64,000 bases of DNA from Undaria pinnatifida (Eukaryota; Sar; Phaeophyceae; Laminariales; Alariaceae). Numbering within the stretch: position 1 is the stretch's first letter; every line of letters starts with the position of its first letter. A program made the translations under genes and the position numbers. The notes beneath the pieces are model-generated. The model was not told the DNA's origin and searched no databases. It worked only from the letters and a program-made list of their open reading frames with translations. The stretch spans positions 21,539,923-21,603,922 of the forward strand of contig JABAKD010000025.1 in NCBI GenBank assembly GCA_012845835.1. Reading direction: 5' to 3'. This document shows positions 10,721 to 22,392 of the stretch, piece after piece.

Positions 10721-12632
10721 CTCTGTACAAGTAGTCACCGAGTAGTTTTCCCAACCGACTTCATTTCTTGTCTACTGCTAGCTTGAGTCGACCACACTTA
10801 GGACGCTGACATCCCCCTCGAGCACGTGTGGCGCCCGACGTATTGTCAGTGACAAGTGTCGATTACGCATGACATGATGGGCCGAGCAAGGGACGCCAGC
10901 TACCCGTTGGACTTCGGGATGAAGACTGACCGCGGGATAGAGACTTGACGGTTTCAAAAAACAAGTAGGCTCTGAGTTATGTCTAGGCAATTATACATCG
11001 AAAGGTACCACGGGCCCTACAAGGAGCCTCACGAGACTACGTGGTAGTGAACCAATAGGCCGAAGACCCTCTTCATATTGGTGCGCGTGGGCCATGTTAG
11101 GCGGAGACAGGCCAGCCATCTCTTTCCCGCGTTTTGCCGTTCTTCTATACGAGCTTTGGCGGTCGTCGCTTATACAGCAAATTGTTGTTGCTGTGCTCTC
11201 CATAACATACGTGTTGAACCTCTGTACCGGCCGCTCCAAATGTCCGCTAGCTAATTCGCAATTATTTATTTGTCGGTAACCGCCAACTATCCAGCCGGTA
11301 GTCAGTGATCAGGTCAACGCCAAAATATCACTCGTTGCGAAGGGTGAGTGCTTCGTGCTGTGTATTCAGCGAGCCCTTCCTCTACCCGCTTTTGAAGACT
11401 GTTTCAATCACAGCCCCCAAAGCTCTGAAGCATGCCGCACCCACTGTACTTGTGACGAAAATTAAAAAAAAAACGAGGCCGGGTGAAATGTTGGCACGCG
11501 CTCTATAAGCTGGAGATCCCTCCCAGAATAAGTCACCCTCAACCCCGACGGTGTCTCGTACCATCGCTAAGGCAAGTTATTTCCCTGACAACACGTGAGG
11601 AGGTTGTTTGATCGTAATTGTGGACTGTCGAAGTGAAAGCTCCGCCTAACCATCGAACAACCTCCGTTCCCACTCCTGACGCTGTTGTCGACAGCACTGA
11701 GGCACAGCAATGGCGTGACCCACGTTTTCCACCGAGTCCACGTGATAATCGTTTGCCCTAAGTGTGTGCGCCATTGGTGGTGTGCCCATCTCATTTCGTG
11801 GCACTGGTACCGGCGTACTACATCATGATTCCTTCTGCCAATATATACTGACACGTCCTCTTCTGTGTTTAGGAAACGCTAAACTACAGTGACGGAGTCG
11901 ATGATGCGGGAGGCCTCGACGAAGCCACGGTGGCCCGGGGGCGTTTCCGCGGTTTTGATGATCTACTCTCCCGGGCTTATTGCAAAATCGGTGTTAGTTG
12001 GCACGATGAAGGCCATGCTTACAAATGAAAACCATAACAACGGCCCTCCACCCACCCCGACGTTCTTGCGCCACACCTTCACACGTCGGGGCTAGGGTCA
12101 CTGGCGCGCGTGTCCTTTGACGGGTATGGTGCATCTGCACGCCGTGGTCAGGTCAAACTGTCCATGGCGTGCACCACATCCCGGAACAAAAATCAAGATC
12201 AGGGATGCACCGGAGGCAACACGGCCTTACGACGCCAAACACGCACGACGATAACAACACAACCCACGCACCCTACGCCTACCAACTTCAACCCACGACC
12301 CATGACGTTGTATACTTACAAGAGACGTGTGGCCACCTCCACCCACCGAAACATAACGACGTAGACCTCGTGGCGATCTCGTTGCGGAGAAATGTCACGT
12401 AGATTCCACCATTCCAGATTTTCTGCGCCGGCGCAGGTTCGACGTCATGTAATCCGAACTTACGGTTTAGCAGGAAGAATAGATATTGCCAAGTCGCCGT
12501 TTAGCAGGCGGCCCAAGACGCCGTTTACGTCCAGCCATGTAGCAAACGTCGCGTGCTATTCGAGCCACCAATTGACGATCGCACCATGCAAGCGTTCCAC
12601 CACCTTGCATGAAATATTCGCACTACTGATAG
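10721..12632. other. No certain gene
   Basis: Lies between the dispersed repeat and the core transposase fragment. A plus frame near 11895-12025 (VARGRFRGFDDLLSRAYCKI) may be an exon remnant. Nothing is recognised. Confidence 0.3.
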
Positions 12633-13003
12633 GTTCTCTCCTGTGCTCTCGCCGTCGCTGCAACCGACGTCCTGGCCGCTTACCCAACCGATCGTGATGC
12701 TGGAAATGCCGTCATCCCGCGCGGAGCCAAGTCCTGCGAAGCGCGACAACTCCGGCTGCTGTTTTCTACCCATTACACGCACGGACACTTCATAGCGACA
12801 ATGAACTGCGTCATCATCGCCGGGTTGGGTCCGTTGCAGGAACACGAGAGGATGGAGGTCGTGGCCGGTTTCCTGGACTCCATCTTGGAAGATCCCGCCA
12901 GCCGGCCGCAATTGATCGTCTACGACGAGGGCTGTGCTCTAAGGCGCTACCTCTGTAATCATCGAGACGACTCCTGGCTGGGAACCCCTCAATTCGTTGA
13001 CAG
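12633..13003 (+). pseudogene. KDZ-like transposase, core fragment
   Basis: A stretch open from an AG (ctactgatag) to GACAG|GTAAAA, 371 bp. It reads THYTHGHFIATMNCVIIAGL and then RPQLIVYDEGCALRRYL followed by PQFVDR. The Y-D-x-x-C pattern with a downstream V-D-R is what I expect around the second catalytic aspartate of KDZ transposases. No continuation (F-H-x-x-N-H would be expected) was found directly after the possible donor. Alone it cannot make a working enzyme. Confidence 0.5.
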
Positions 13004-13300
13004 GTAAAATGGTTCTATCCCGATTAAGACAAGCCTTTCGTTGTCGGTTAATCTTGTCATGCGTTCGCCTTCATTATTTGCGATGCAAGGGTTGGGGATG
13101 GGTCCGACGTGTTCGACGTTTCGTGCGTAGAAACGACGAAGGTCTTGTTTACATTACGCTTCGACTCCACATTAACGACGATTAAAGTTGGCTCAGACGT
13201 GTGGTTAACTATCAAATGGCTTGAGGTAGACATATACGTTGGCATCTTCAACACGAGCATGCCACTATTGGCGAGAATAAGACGTCACTAGCGGGCAAGA

Positions 13301-13539
13301 CGCGTGCTACCATGGAGGTGCACGATTTGTTTTTGAGATTCCTCCATCTCGGGGGTTAAGATCTATCCCAAAAACTGATTTGGACAAATATGAAACTAGT
13401 ACAGGATGCAAAATACCGTAGTCTACGTACACAACGAAAGCCACAAAAAACAAATGGACTTTTCCGACGATTTAGGGCTACGGGGCCCGTCATTCCGAAA
13501 TATATCAGACGTAAAGTGCTAACTCTATGGTAGCACGCG
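13301..13539 (+). repeat. Short TIR element (240-bp family), best copy
   Basis: The 5' end is CGCGTGCTACCATGGAG and the 3' end is the reverse complement of CGCGTGCTACCATAGAG, giving a 17-bp terminal inverted repeat with one mismatch. Length 239 bp. Other copies are at 149, 22185, 42085, 45255 and 63700. There is no coding capacity, so it would be a MITE mobilised in trans (inference). It lies between two transposase fragments. Confidence 0.65.
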
Positions 13540-14103
13540 CCGCAACGTATACCCGTACATATCGGCTTCTCCGAAAGTACATACGAAACGGTGCCTACCA
13601 TTACGTCACGGGTGAGTCTCTTGCACCTTGGCGGAAAACACGCCACAATTTAGGTTCCATTTCCGGGGGGGCATTCGGAGGCGGACTGCGCCGTTTTCTG
13701 CTTTCCCGAGGAGCGGGATGATCCGACGTTATGGGGCGTAGACGATGACGGCAACGAATGTTTGTTGTGGAATAGTTCCAAGGCGGAGAGCAGCAACTCA
13801 TGAATCTACGGTATGACTGCTCCACGCAGTGCCTAGTTTCCTTATCTGTTGACAAAGCGGTCGCTTCAGTCGTTAACCCTGCCAAGTCGACCCTCGGCGA
13901 TACGGATGACGACATAGACTCCGCAGGTTCCGCGAAAGGCTGCTTACGCAAGTTTGGACGAAGGCTAGAGTTTCGTTGGGAGCACAGCAGACCGAGCAAC
14001 GGCCCCTTGTTCCTTCTGTAGATTCGCGATTCTCAGTTGGTACCTCGCCGACGGCGTTCATATACGACGTGAAACGACATGACCATACGCCTCCACTGTT
14101 GCT

Positions 14104-14340
14104 GTGACACAGAGACGACGTTATTGCCCGAAATACTTAAATGGCGAAATACTTTTTTTGTCAACAAGACGACGTAATCTGCACCGTGCTTGTTGCTCCT
14201 TTTTGTCAGGGTTCGGGCACATTGTCAAGCAGATGCCTCGAGGGCTGGCGGAGTTCTTCCTTTGCCAGTGTGTTTTGGTGAGAAACGAGTGCCTCTTGGC
14301 CAGGACCTTGCTTGACAAAAATCCAACCCTGGACGATTAA
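14104..14340 (+). pseudogene. KDZ-like transposase, C-terminal fragment
   Basis: It reads FLSGFGHIVKQMPRGLAEFF then LCQCVLVRNECL and stops at TAA (14338). This resembles the C-terminal region after the catalytic glutamate in KDZ enzymes, where N-T-x-x-x-E-Q precedes a helix like this. Just upstream the matching reading (VNKTT) is in another frame and hits TAA, and the expected Glu-Gln pair is not present, so the copy looks frameshifted and inactive. The assignment rests on pattern memory only. Confidence 0.4.
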
Positions 14341-16204
14341 GCATTGGAGGCGGAGGACGTCTTCCTCGCAGTGTGTGGGCGGGGTGGGGGCCCAGGTACC
14401 ACTGATCGTAGGGAGGTGGCGAGTGCCATGATCAGGAGACGACAGGTACATGATTCCCAGGGAGAGGGGGGGGAGAAGTGTTGGGCTGTGGGGCGGTGGG
14501 CGGCGAACGGCGGACGGCAGGACAAGGGTTGGATGGAAATCCCTGGGGGTGGCGTGCTTGGCAGCGAAGAAACTATAGAAATCTCGACGTAAATGGGTAG
14601 TGTTCGATGTCCGGTCTAGCCTCCCCCTGGCGATGTGGTGTCCATGGACCCACGAATTGCCGTGGATAGGTCCCACGCCGAGAGTGGGTTAGGAGGGCAC
14701 ACGAGCCGCTTGTTTTGAGGGCTCGGAACGCCCATACCTTAGCCGGTAACGTGTACAACCTGAGTTAAGGCATGTTTGCATAGCACCCGGCGCCGTGTCA
14801 TGACGTCAAACAATACTTTCCAGCAGAATCCGAGTCATGAAAGGAGCGCGGCTCACACATGACCACTGATGTTCACCACACAAGTTCCGATATTTAAAAA
14901 ACAATAATAGTGAACATACACAGTGGGCACAAGTAGGGCCAAAACGACCTGAGAAACAGTCGACGAAAAGATAGTCCGAGACGGCGAGATTTAACGTCTG
15001 CGATAGACAACGATGGACGAAACGAGCAACTGCGTTAAGGAATGTCAACGGTGTGCGCCAGTGAGGCGCTTTGACCCACACTCTCGTCACAGTGTAAAGA
15101 ACACGGCCGTGATATGTGGCTGGCGCAAGCCGGGCGTGTGATAGAAACACGTTTGGGCGCTGCTGTGTAGAAAATAGGCGACAAAATTGTTCTTCTGTTC
15201 CGTTTTTACCACAGGAGCGGCGCGGGGGATCTTTACACGATGTCGTCTTGAAAGATTTCGGAAAATATACGCAGCGGCATTGCGTTCCCATTGTCATCGG
15301 GGTATTCCGACCTCGATTTTGGCATGGTGGCGTCGGTCCCGGGCAGGGGGCGTGAGTTTGGAAGCACCCTATTACGCCGAAATCGACGCTGAGGAAGAAA
15401 GGGTTGTGTCCGCGAAGTATCTGCGCTTACACACGGGTGGGGCGCCGGAGCCCAACGCACACCATCGAGCACATTAAACACGAAATACTAAAGACCTCTC
15501 CACACAGGATAGAACCAAGTATATATTCGATGCGGCTGGCCGGTAACGATTCCGTGTCTGCTGGCGGGCCGTTCATAGTTTTATTACCTGCTGGCGGGCG
15601 TTTCAAGCTTTTTTCCGCTGATGCATCTGGCTTCCGTGCCTGCTGGTGGGCTTTTTGTATCGTATTGAACGTCACAGCTGGCGTTTCCTTGCTGGTTCGG
15701 GCACCAAGGTAGCTACTGTCCTACTGCGCCAGCAGCTGATGTTTTAGATGGAGGCGGACAAGGCGCATCTTACATTTGTTTTTGAAGTATGCGTCAGACC
15801 TACCAACCTTCACCTTCTGCATGACCACTCAAAACTAACTCTGTCTTCCTCGGACCTGTGGAACGGCCTGCAGAGATAACACAGTGCAGCGTGCACCAAA
15901 CCAGTACGAGTACAATAATAATCCCGCCCCATTGTGGGGCATCACCTGAATGCTCCTGTGTGGAGCTCTGCCACGCATGGTCGCTCAGTATGTCTCTCAG
16001 GGTGTGCCGATGCCGGAATCCGGTTCGATTTGTGTTTGTTGGTTGACCTCTCTCGTGCCAGCTGCATCGCAGCAGCCGGCAACCAGTCAGTACACTACCG
16101 ACTGGTAGAATTGTGGCCTCGGACAAAACCTCACCTCGGCCGACTCTAATGGTACTCGTAGGGGCGAATAATAAATTCGAAAAAAAATAAATAATTTACT
16201 CCCA
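14341..16204. other. No certain gene
   Basis: The longest frame is minus 15297-14806 (163 codons), Cys- and Phe-rich and unrecognised. Confidence 0.35.
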
Positions 16205-19200
16205 CGAAAGCATTAAAAACTAAACCCCATGGGAGCTCGTGGAAGCTTTCGTGGAAGCTACTTCCACGCAAGTTTACTTTTTACTTCCATGACAAGTTGA
16301 CATGTAAGTAAATGTGAACCTATTTCATGGATGTGTTATTACTAACAAAAGTGTTAATTTCTTTCAACAAAGGTTCCATGATAGTGGGTTTCCGTTGGAG
16401 CTGTCGTGGAAGCCGCTCACATTCCGTGTAAGCTGCGGAAGCTTACGTGGAAGTATAACGTAAAATTCAGTGGATGTACCTTCCAATCTTTCCTGGAAGC
16501 TACTTTCAAAGCTTTCAAGGAAAGCTTTCGTGAAAGCTTTCGTAAAAGCCGGTGAGCTTCGGTCCTTCCGTGGAAGCTGCCGCTCGCTTCCATGGGACTA
16601 AAACGTTAAAATTCGTGGAAATGCTTTCGTGGAGGCTTTCTTATCCGTGAAAGCTTTCGTGGAAGCTCCCGTGGAAGTAACTTGCATCGAAGCTTTCGTG
16701 GAAGTTAGTTCCGTGGACGCTTTGATGGAAGTTACTTCCATGGAAGCTTCCGTGGAAGTTACTTCCGTGGAAGCTTTCGTGGGAGTAACTTCCGTGGAAG
16801 CTTTCGTACGGAGGTACTTCTGTGGCAGCTTTCGCGGGAGTTACTTCTGTGTAAGCTTTAATGGAAGTTGCTTCCATGGAAGCTTTGGTGGAAGCTTTCG
16901 TGAAACTACTTCAATGGGGGCTTTCGTGGAAGCTTCCGTGGAAGTGGCGAATGATTCCGTGGACGTTTTCGTGGAAGTTGCAAAGACTTCCGTGGAAGTT
17001 GCCTCCTTGGTTGCGTTAAAGTTATTTTTATGGAAGCTTTGGTGGAAGTTACTTCTTTGGAAGTTTTCGTGAACGCTTTCGTGAAAGTTACTTCCATGGA
17101 AACTTTCGTGGAAGCTTTCGTAAAGGTTACTTCCATGGAAGCTTCCGTGGACGCTTCCGTGGACGTTACGAAGGCTTCCGTGGAAGTAACTTCCATGGAA
17201 GCTTTTGAAAGTTACCTTCATGGAAACTTTCGTGGAAGCTTTCTGGAAGTTTCTTCCATGAGAGATTTCGTCGACGCTTTGGTTGGAGTTACTTCCATGA
17301 AAGCTTCCGTGGTATTACGAAGGCTTCCGTGTAAGTACGCGATCTCAATTCCCTGGACGTGTTCGTGGAGGATTTTGTGCAAGTTTTTTCCATTAAAGCT
17401 TTTGTGGAAGCTTTCGTGGAAGTCACATCCTGGACGATTTCGTGGAAGTTACTTCCTGGAAGCCTTGATGGAAGCTTTCGTGGAAGTTTACCTCCATGGA
17501 AAATTTCTTTCGTGGAAGCTTTCGTCCAAGCCAACTCCGTGGAAACTTCCATGGAAGCTTTCGTGGGAGTTACGAAAGCGTCCGAGGAGTAACATCCACG
17601 GAAGCTTTCTTGGAAGCTGTCGTGGAAGCTTTGGTGGAAGTTTCTTCCATGAAATCTTCCATAGAAGCTTTCGTGGAAGCTTTCGTGGAAGCCTTCGACC
17701 GAGTTACTTCCGTGGAAGCCTTTATGAAAGCTTTCGTGGAAGTTACGAAAGCTTTCGTGGAACCTTCCGTGGAAGTTACTTCCATGAGAGCTTTCATGGA
17801 AGCTTTTGTGGAAACATTCGTGGAAATTATCTCCATGAAAGCCTTCGTGGAGCTTCCCTGGAAGCTTTCAAGTAAGTTACTTCCGTGGAAGTCTCCATGG
17901 AAACATTTTTGGAAGTTACGAAAGCTTTCGTGGAAGCTTCCGTGAAAGTTACTTCCATGGAAGCTTTCGTGAAATATTTCGTGGAAGCTACCGTGGAATT
18001 TAATTCCTTGGAAGCTGCCATGAGAGCTTTCGTGGATGTTACGGAAGCTTCCGTGGAAGAACCTTTCACGGAAGCTTTCGTGGAAGCTTTCGTGGAAGCT
18101 TCCGTGAAAGTGACTTCCATGAAAGTTTCTGTGGAAGCTTTCGTGGAAGTTACATCCTGGAAGATTCCGTGGAAGTTACTTGCTGAAGGCTTAGATGGAA
18201 GCTTTTGTGGAAGTTACTTCCATGGAAACTTTCGTGGAAGTTACTTCCATGGAAGCTTTCGTGGAAGCATTCGTGGAAATTACCTCCATGAAAGCTTTCG
18301 TGGAAGCTTTCCTGGAAGATTTCGAGTAAGTTACTTCCGTGGAAGCTTCCATGAAAAATGTTTTGAAAGCTACGAAATATTTCGTGGAAGCTTCCGCGGA
18401 AGTTACTTTCATGAAAGCTTTCGTGGAAGCTTTCGTGGAAGCTACCGTGGAATTTAATTCCGTGGAAGCTGCCATGGGAGCTTTCGTGGATGTTACGGAA
18501 GCTTCCGTGGAAGAAACCTTCACGAAAATTTTCGTGGAAGCTTTCGTGATAGCTTCCGTGAAAGTGACTTCCATGAAAGCTTCTATGGTAGCTTTCGCGG
18601 AAGTTACATCTTGGACGATTCCGTGGAACTTACTTGCTGGAAGCTTTGATGGAAGCTTTTGTGGGAGTTACTTCCATGGAAACTTTTGTGGAAGTTATTT
18701 CCATGGAAGCTTTCGTGGAAGCATTCGTGGAAACTACCTCCGTGGAAACTTCCATGGAAGCTTTCGTGGAAGTTACGAAAGCTGTCGTGGAAGCTTTGGT
18801 GGAAGTTACTTCCATGAAAGCTTCCATAGAAGCTTTCGTAGAAGCTGTCGTGGACGTTACTTCCATGAAAGCATTCGTGGAAGCTTTCGTGGAAGCTTTC
18901 GAGCAAGTTACTTCCGTGGAAGCTTCCATGGAAGCTTTCGTTGAAGTTACGAAAGCTTTCTTGGAAGTTACGAAAGCTTTGGTGGAAGCTTCCGTCGAAG
19001 TTGCTTCCATGAGAGCTTCCATGGAAGCTTTCGTGGAAGCTTTCATGGAAATTACTTCCATGGAAGCTTTCGTGGAAGCTTTTGTGGAAGCTCCCGAGCA
19101 AGTTACTTCCGTGGAAGTCTCCATGGAAGCTTTCTTGGAAGTTATGAAAGCTTTCGTGGAAGCTTCCGTGGAAGTTACTTCCATGGAATCTTTCGTCGAA

Positions 19201-19690
19201 TCTTTCGTGGAAGCTCCCGTGGAAGAAATTTCCGTGTAAGCTTCCATGGGACCTTTCGTGGAAGTTACGAAAGCTTCCGTGGAAGAAACGTCCACCGAAG
19301 CTTTCGTGGAAACTTTCGTGGAAGCCTCCGTGGAAGCTACGTCCATGAAAGCTTCCAATGAAGCTTTCGTGGAAGCATCTTCGAAAGTTACTCCCATGGA
19401 TGCTTTCGGGAAATCTTTCGAGAAAGTTAACTTCCATGGAAGCTTCCATGGAAGCTTTTGTGGAAATTACTTCCTTGGAAGCTTTCGTGGAAGCTTTTGT
19501 GGAAGTTCCCGTTAAAGTTACTTTCGTGGAAGCTTCCGGGGAAGATATGCAAGTTTCTACGGAAGTTTCCATGAAAGCTGACATGGAAGCTTTCATTGAA
19601 GCTATGGAAGCTTCCATGGAAGCTTCAATAGCTTTCATATATTCCGTTCAAGCTTCCATGGAAGCGGTGAAAGTTTCCACGGAAGCGTTC
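16205..19690 (+). repeat. GGAAGCTTCC satellite, array 2
   Basis: The same unit family as array 1 but plus-oriented: GTGGAAGCTTTC, GTGGAAGTTACTTCC, ATGGAAGCTTTC. Sparse and decayed from 16205 to about 16620, dense to 19690. Long open frames exist in most frames on both strands (up to 344 codons at 18604-19638 on minus, 281 at 17030-17875 on plus), all made of the unit. A 454-bp higher-order duplication lies at about 17987-18440 and 18441-18895. Confidence 0.75.
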
Positions 19691-20641
19691 ACGAGCTTTC
19701 ACGCAAAATCAAGTAGTGCAGGTGACCGGGGCGTTACGAACACGGTGTTAAGATTTTATTCGAAAAAAAACGGCAAAATGAAGGCTGCATCGCAGGAACT
19801 GTACACCCTCTCTTGTTGCACTTATCTTGTATCGGTACCGAATTTCGTGTTGACCTTACTTCGCGACCGCCGATGTATCGGGCGGTGACACTGGAGGCCG
19901 ATCTTCTCCTTTTGCTGTGTCCTTCGTAACGCTTCTACCAGATTTCTCCTTTATCGGGAACGACCATTACATACTTGGTTTGTGTGTAGATGTTGTTTTA
20001 TATTTGTCGTCGCTGATATCCCGTCGGGGTCGAGTCGAATTTTATCTTTGATAGATTCAGGATGAACTCATTTACTTTCTATTCACACATAAGTATCGGT
20101 GTCATGCAGTATTAAGTCACGGTCAGTGCCTCCAAACTGCACAAGTAATAATTCGCAGTAGTTCACGAGATACGAGATGCCTGAACCATGCTACCAGACA
20201 CGCTTCATGGCTGGCCCAGATCGTAACAAGGTTCCATGAAAACGTTTTTGTTCTACGGTAGCACATTGAGCTCCAACATTTTCATGTGGTTGCGGATATC
20301 TTGTTCGCACGACTTTTTATGTCGTTTTGGCTGTTGCCAAGAGAGCAGTCAGGACAGCCGGGGGGCGACCAGGCAAGCACGTACGATCAATAGCATCGTC
20401 ACAGACATACGGGCGTACCTGTTACGAAACACGCCAGTGCCTCGCGATGTCGTTGCTTAGGGTCAGGGTCATCCACTTATCGCGATGTTGCAAATTTATC
20501 GCGGATCAACAATTGTAATTGGCAACCGTTGTAAGTCTCTCACTTCAGGGGAGGCCTTCTGCGGTCTGCTTGTAAGCCTACCGGTTTACCTCATTACACA
20601 CAGAAGAAGGTGGCCGGTGTTGAGGATTTGACACCACTTTT

Positions 20642-20947
20642 GTGCTGCCCAACGCCGCGATACTACTTGCACGTGCTCACAAGGTATATGACAAATTCGA
20701 CGCCTCAGGCTCGTATCGGTTTGGCCAGTTCTTCCTTCAACCACTTCAAGGTGAACGTTTTAGTGATGATACGACCTGTTATCATCGCGTACAAGACTTC
20801 CTCCGCGCTCGAACAGGCTGTCATATCCAGGGTCACGGCGGTCAAATGGTAGTCAGCAGGCCCAGTAGTTTTCCAATGCCTGTGGGCCAAGCGTTTGTAT
20901 AATTCGTGCTTTGGATTGCCTCGAAGGAGGGAGCGATGAGCATCCAT
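20642..20947. other. Ambiguous short ORF locus, unrecognised
   Basis: Both strands are open. On plus, 20642-20902 reads LPNAAILLARAHKVYDKFDA and stops after 86 codons. On minus, 20947-20705 starts at ATG and gives 80 codons with SSAEEVLYAMITGRIITKTF. Either could be an exon or remnant. I cannot choose between them and see no family. Confidence 0.2.
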
Positions 20948-22184
20948 GCAGACGTAGACATCGACTCACCGGAAAAGATGCCCGCCTAGGTACGCTTCGC
21001 ACGCCGAACCCTTGGCGAGTTCCTTTTCTCCGTCCATATCCCGTCAAATGCCTGAATCCCGTGCACGAGCGATACGGCGGCGGGAAACGATGATAAGGCT
21101 ACCTGGAATGTACTGGACAATACATTTTGAGCACCATCCGGCCCAAAAAACGCGGAGTACCCGGAGCGAAGATGATATGACCGATGTTTCTCTTGCAGTT
21201 TTGTGCCATGCCGCTTATATTCTCTGAGACAGCATATACGCTAGGATAGGGTAGTATCTGAAGGTATGACGTCCTCCGCCCGAGCGCGTCTTAGATTATA
21301 TTCCTGGCATTCTTGTTCATGTGTCAAAGACAGTGTTAATGACCTCTACTACCATGGATAGCAAAGAGTCACAACCGGCCGTCGTACCCCAACACCCGGT
21401 GTGCCGACCAACGGAATTGGTCTTCACCTGGAATATATTTCACCCCGACCTACTGATCTAACTCTAGCAGCGACGGTTTGGTTACTTTGCCCCCTTTGCC
21501 GTCTGACCTGGAAGCAGGGTGCCGTGACTCAATCTCTTGTTTCTCCCCGTCTTTGCTCTGCTTCGTCTTGTTTTGCCTTCCTTGGCTCCTTTGTTTCCTG
21601 TTTTGTTTTCGGATTGAAGAATTCGTCCACGGTGCACGCGTGTTTTTAGTGTTGTTGCTCTGTTACTATACTGCCCTCCAGAACGCTCACCGGCACGGAC
21701 ACCGGCTCGGGCATATGCCGGGGGTCCATCAAGTCAGTGCCGACTGCATATATGTGGAGCGGGCAACAGCTTAATTCCGCCCCGTTCAGATAGGAGTCGA
21801 AATTCCAATAATTGCAAGGAGCCTCCGTAAATGTTGCGCAGCAAGTCACACAGCAGCAGCGACAGCGGCACGTGACAGCGTGGGTATTCCACGGGGAAGA
21901 GTTAAGGCTGTATGGGTAATCGCAAATACAAAAAATTCAGCTATCTGAAGAAATTACCGAAATTATGTCTTGTCCCTGTCACCGGTGTCACGACACATAT
22001 AAATCTGTTCCACTCGCATTCAAAATCCAGGTGCAGCTGGAGACGAATCAAATATCTCACCAGGACGCGTGCTGCGATAGAGATGGCATTGTTTGGCTGA
22101 ACCATTTTCGGAATGACGGCGCTCGGGCGCATGCTTACGGTAGAGGTGGGCCGTTCCTTTTCTGGGGCTCTTAACTTGACGAGG

Positions 22185-22392
22185 TCTTATACCTTCTGAG
22201 GCAGAAACTTCTTTCGCGCAAACTGAAAGCGCGATCCGACACACAAACTAGTGACCCAAGGCATGCAAAACAACGATTTTGCAAAACAATCAAGAATGAA
22301 CGACATTCCGACGATTTTGGGTTACTTGAACGCCTCGTCGCTCCAGAAAACGCTTTAGCCAAAACGTTCCACGTCTGTCATAGTGGCACGCG
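22185..22392 (+). repeat. Short TIR element (240-bp family), diverged copy
   Basis: It shares cgacgattttgggtta, a cgtccagaaaa-like block and the end tagtggcacgcg with the family. The 5' border is unclear. Confidence 0.45.

Noticed and set aside
15233-15481. Minus-strand PLRIFSEIFQDDIV, recalling a piggyBac transposase
   Set aside because: Only a few residues fit and the following frame is full of stops; too weak to call.
4480-19690. Arrays read as CRISPR-like or as real repetitive protein genes
   Set aside because: Units have no unique spacers, the DNA is eukaryotic, and open frames in nearly every frame argue against a specific gene.
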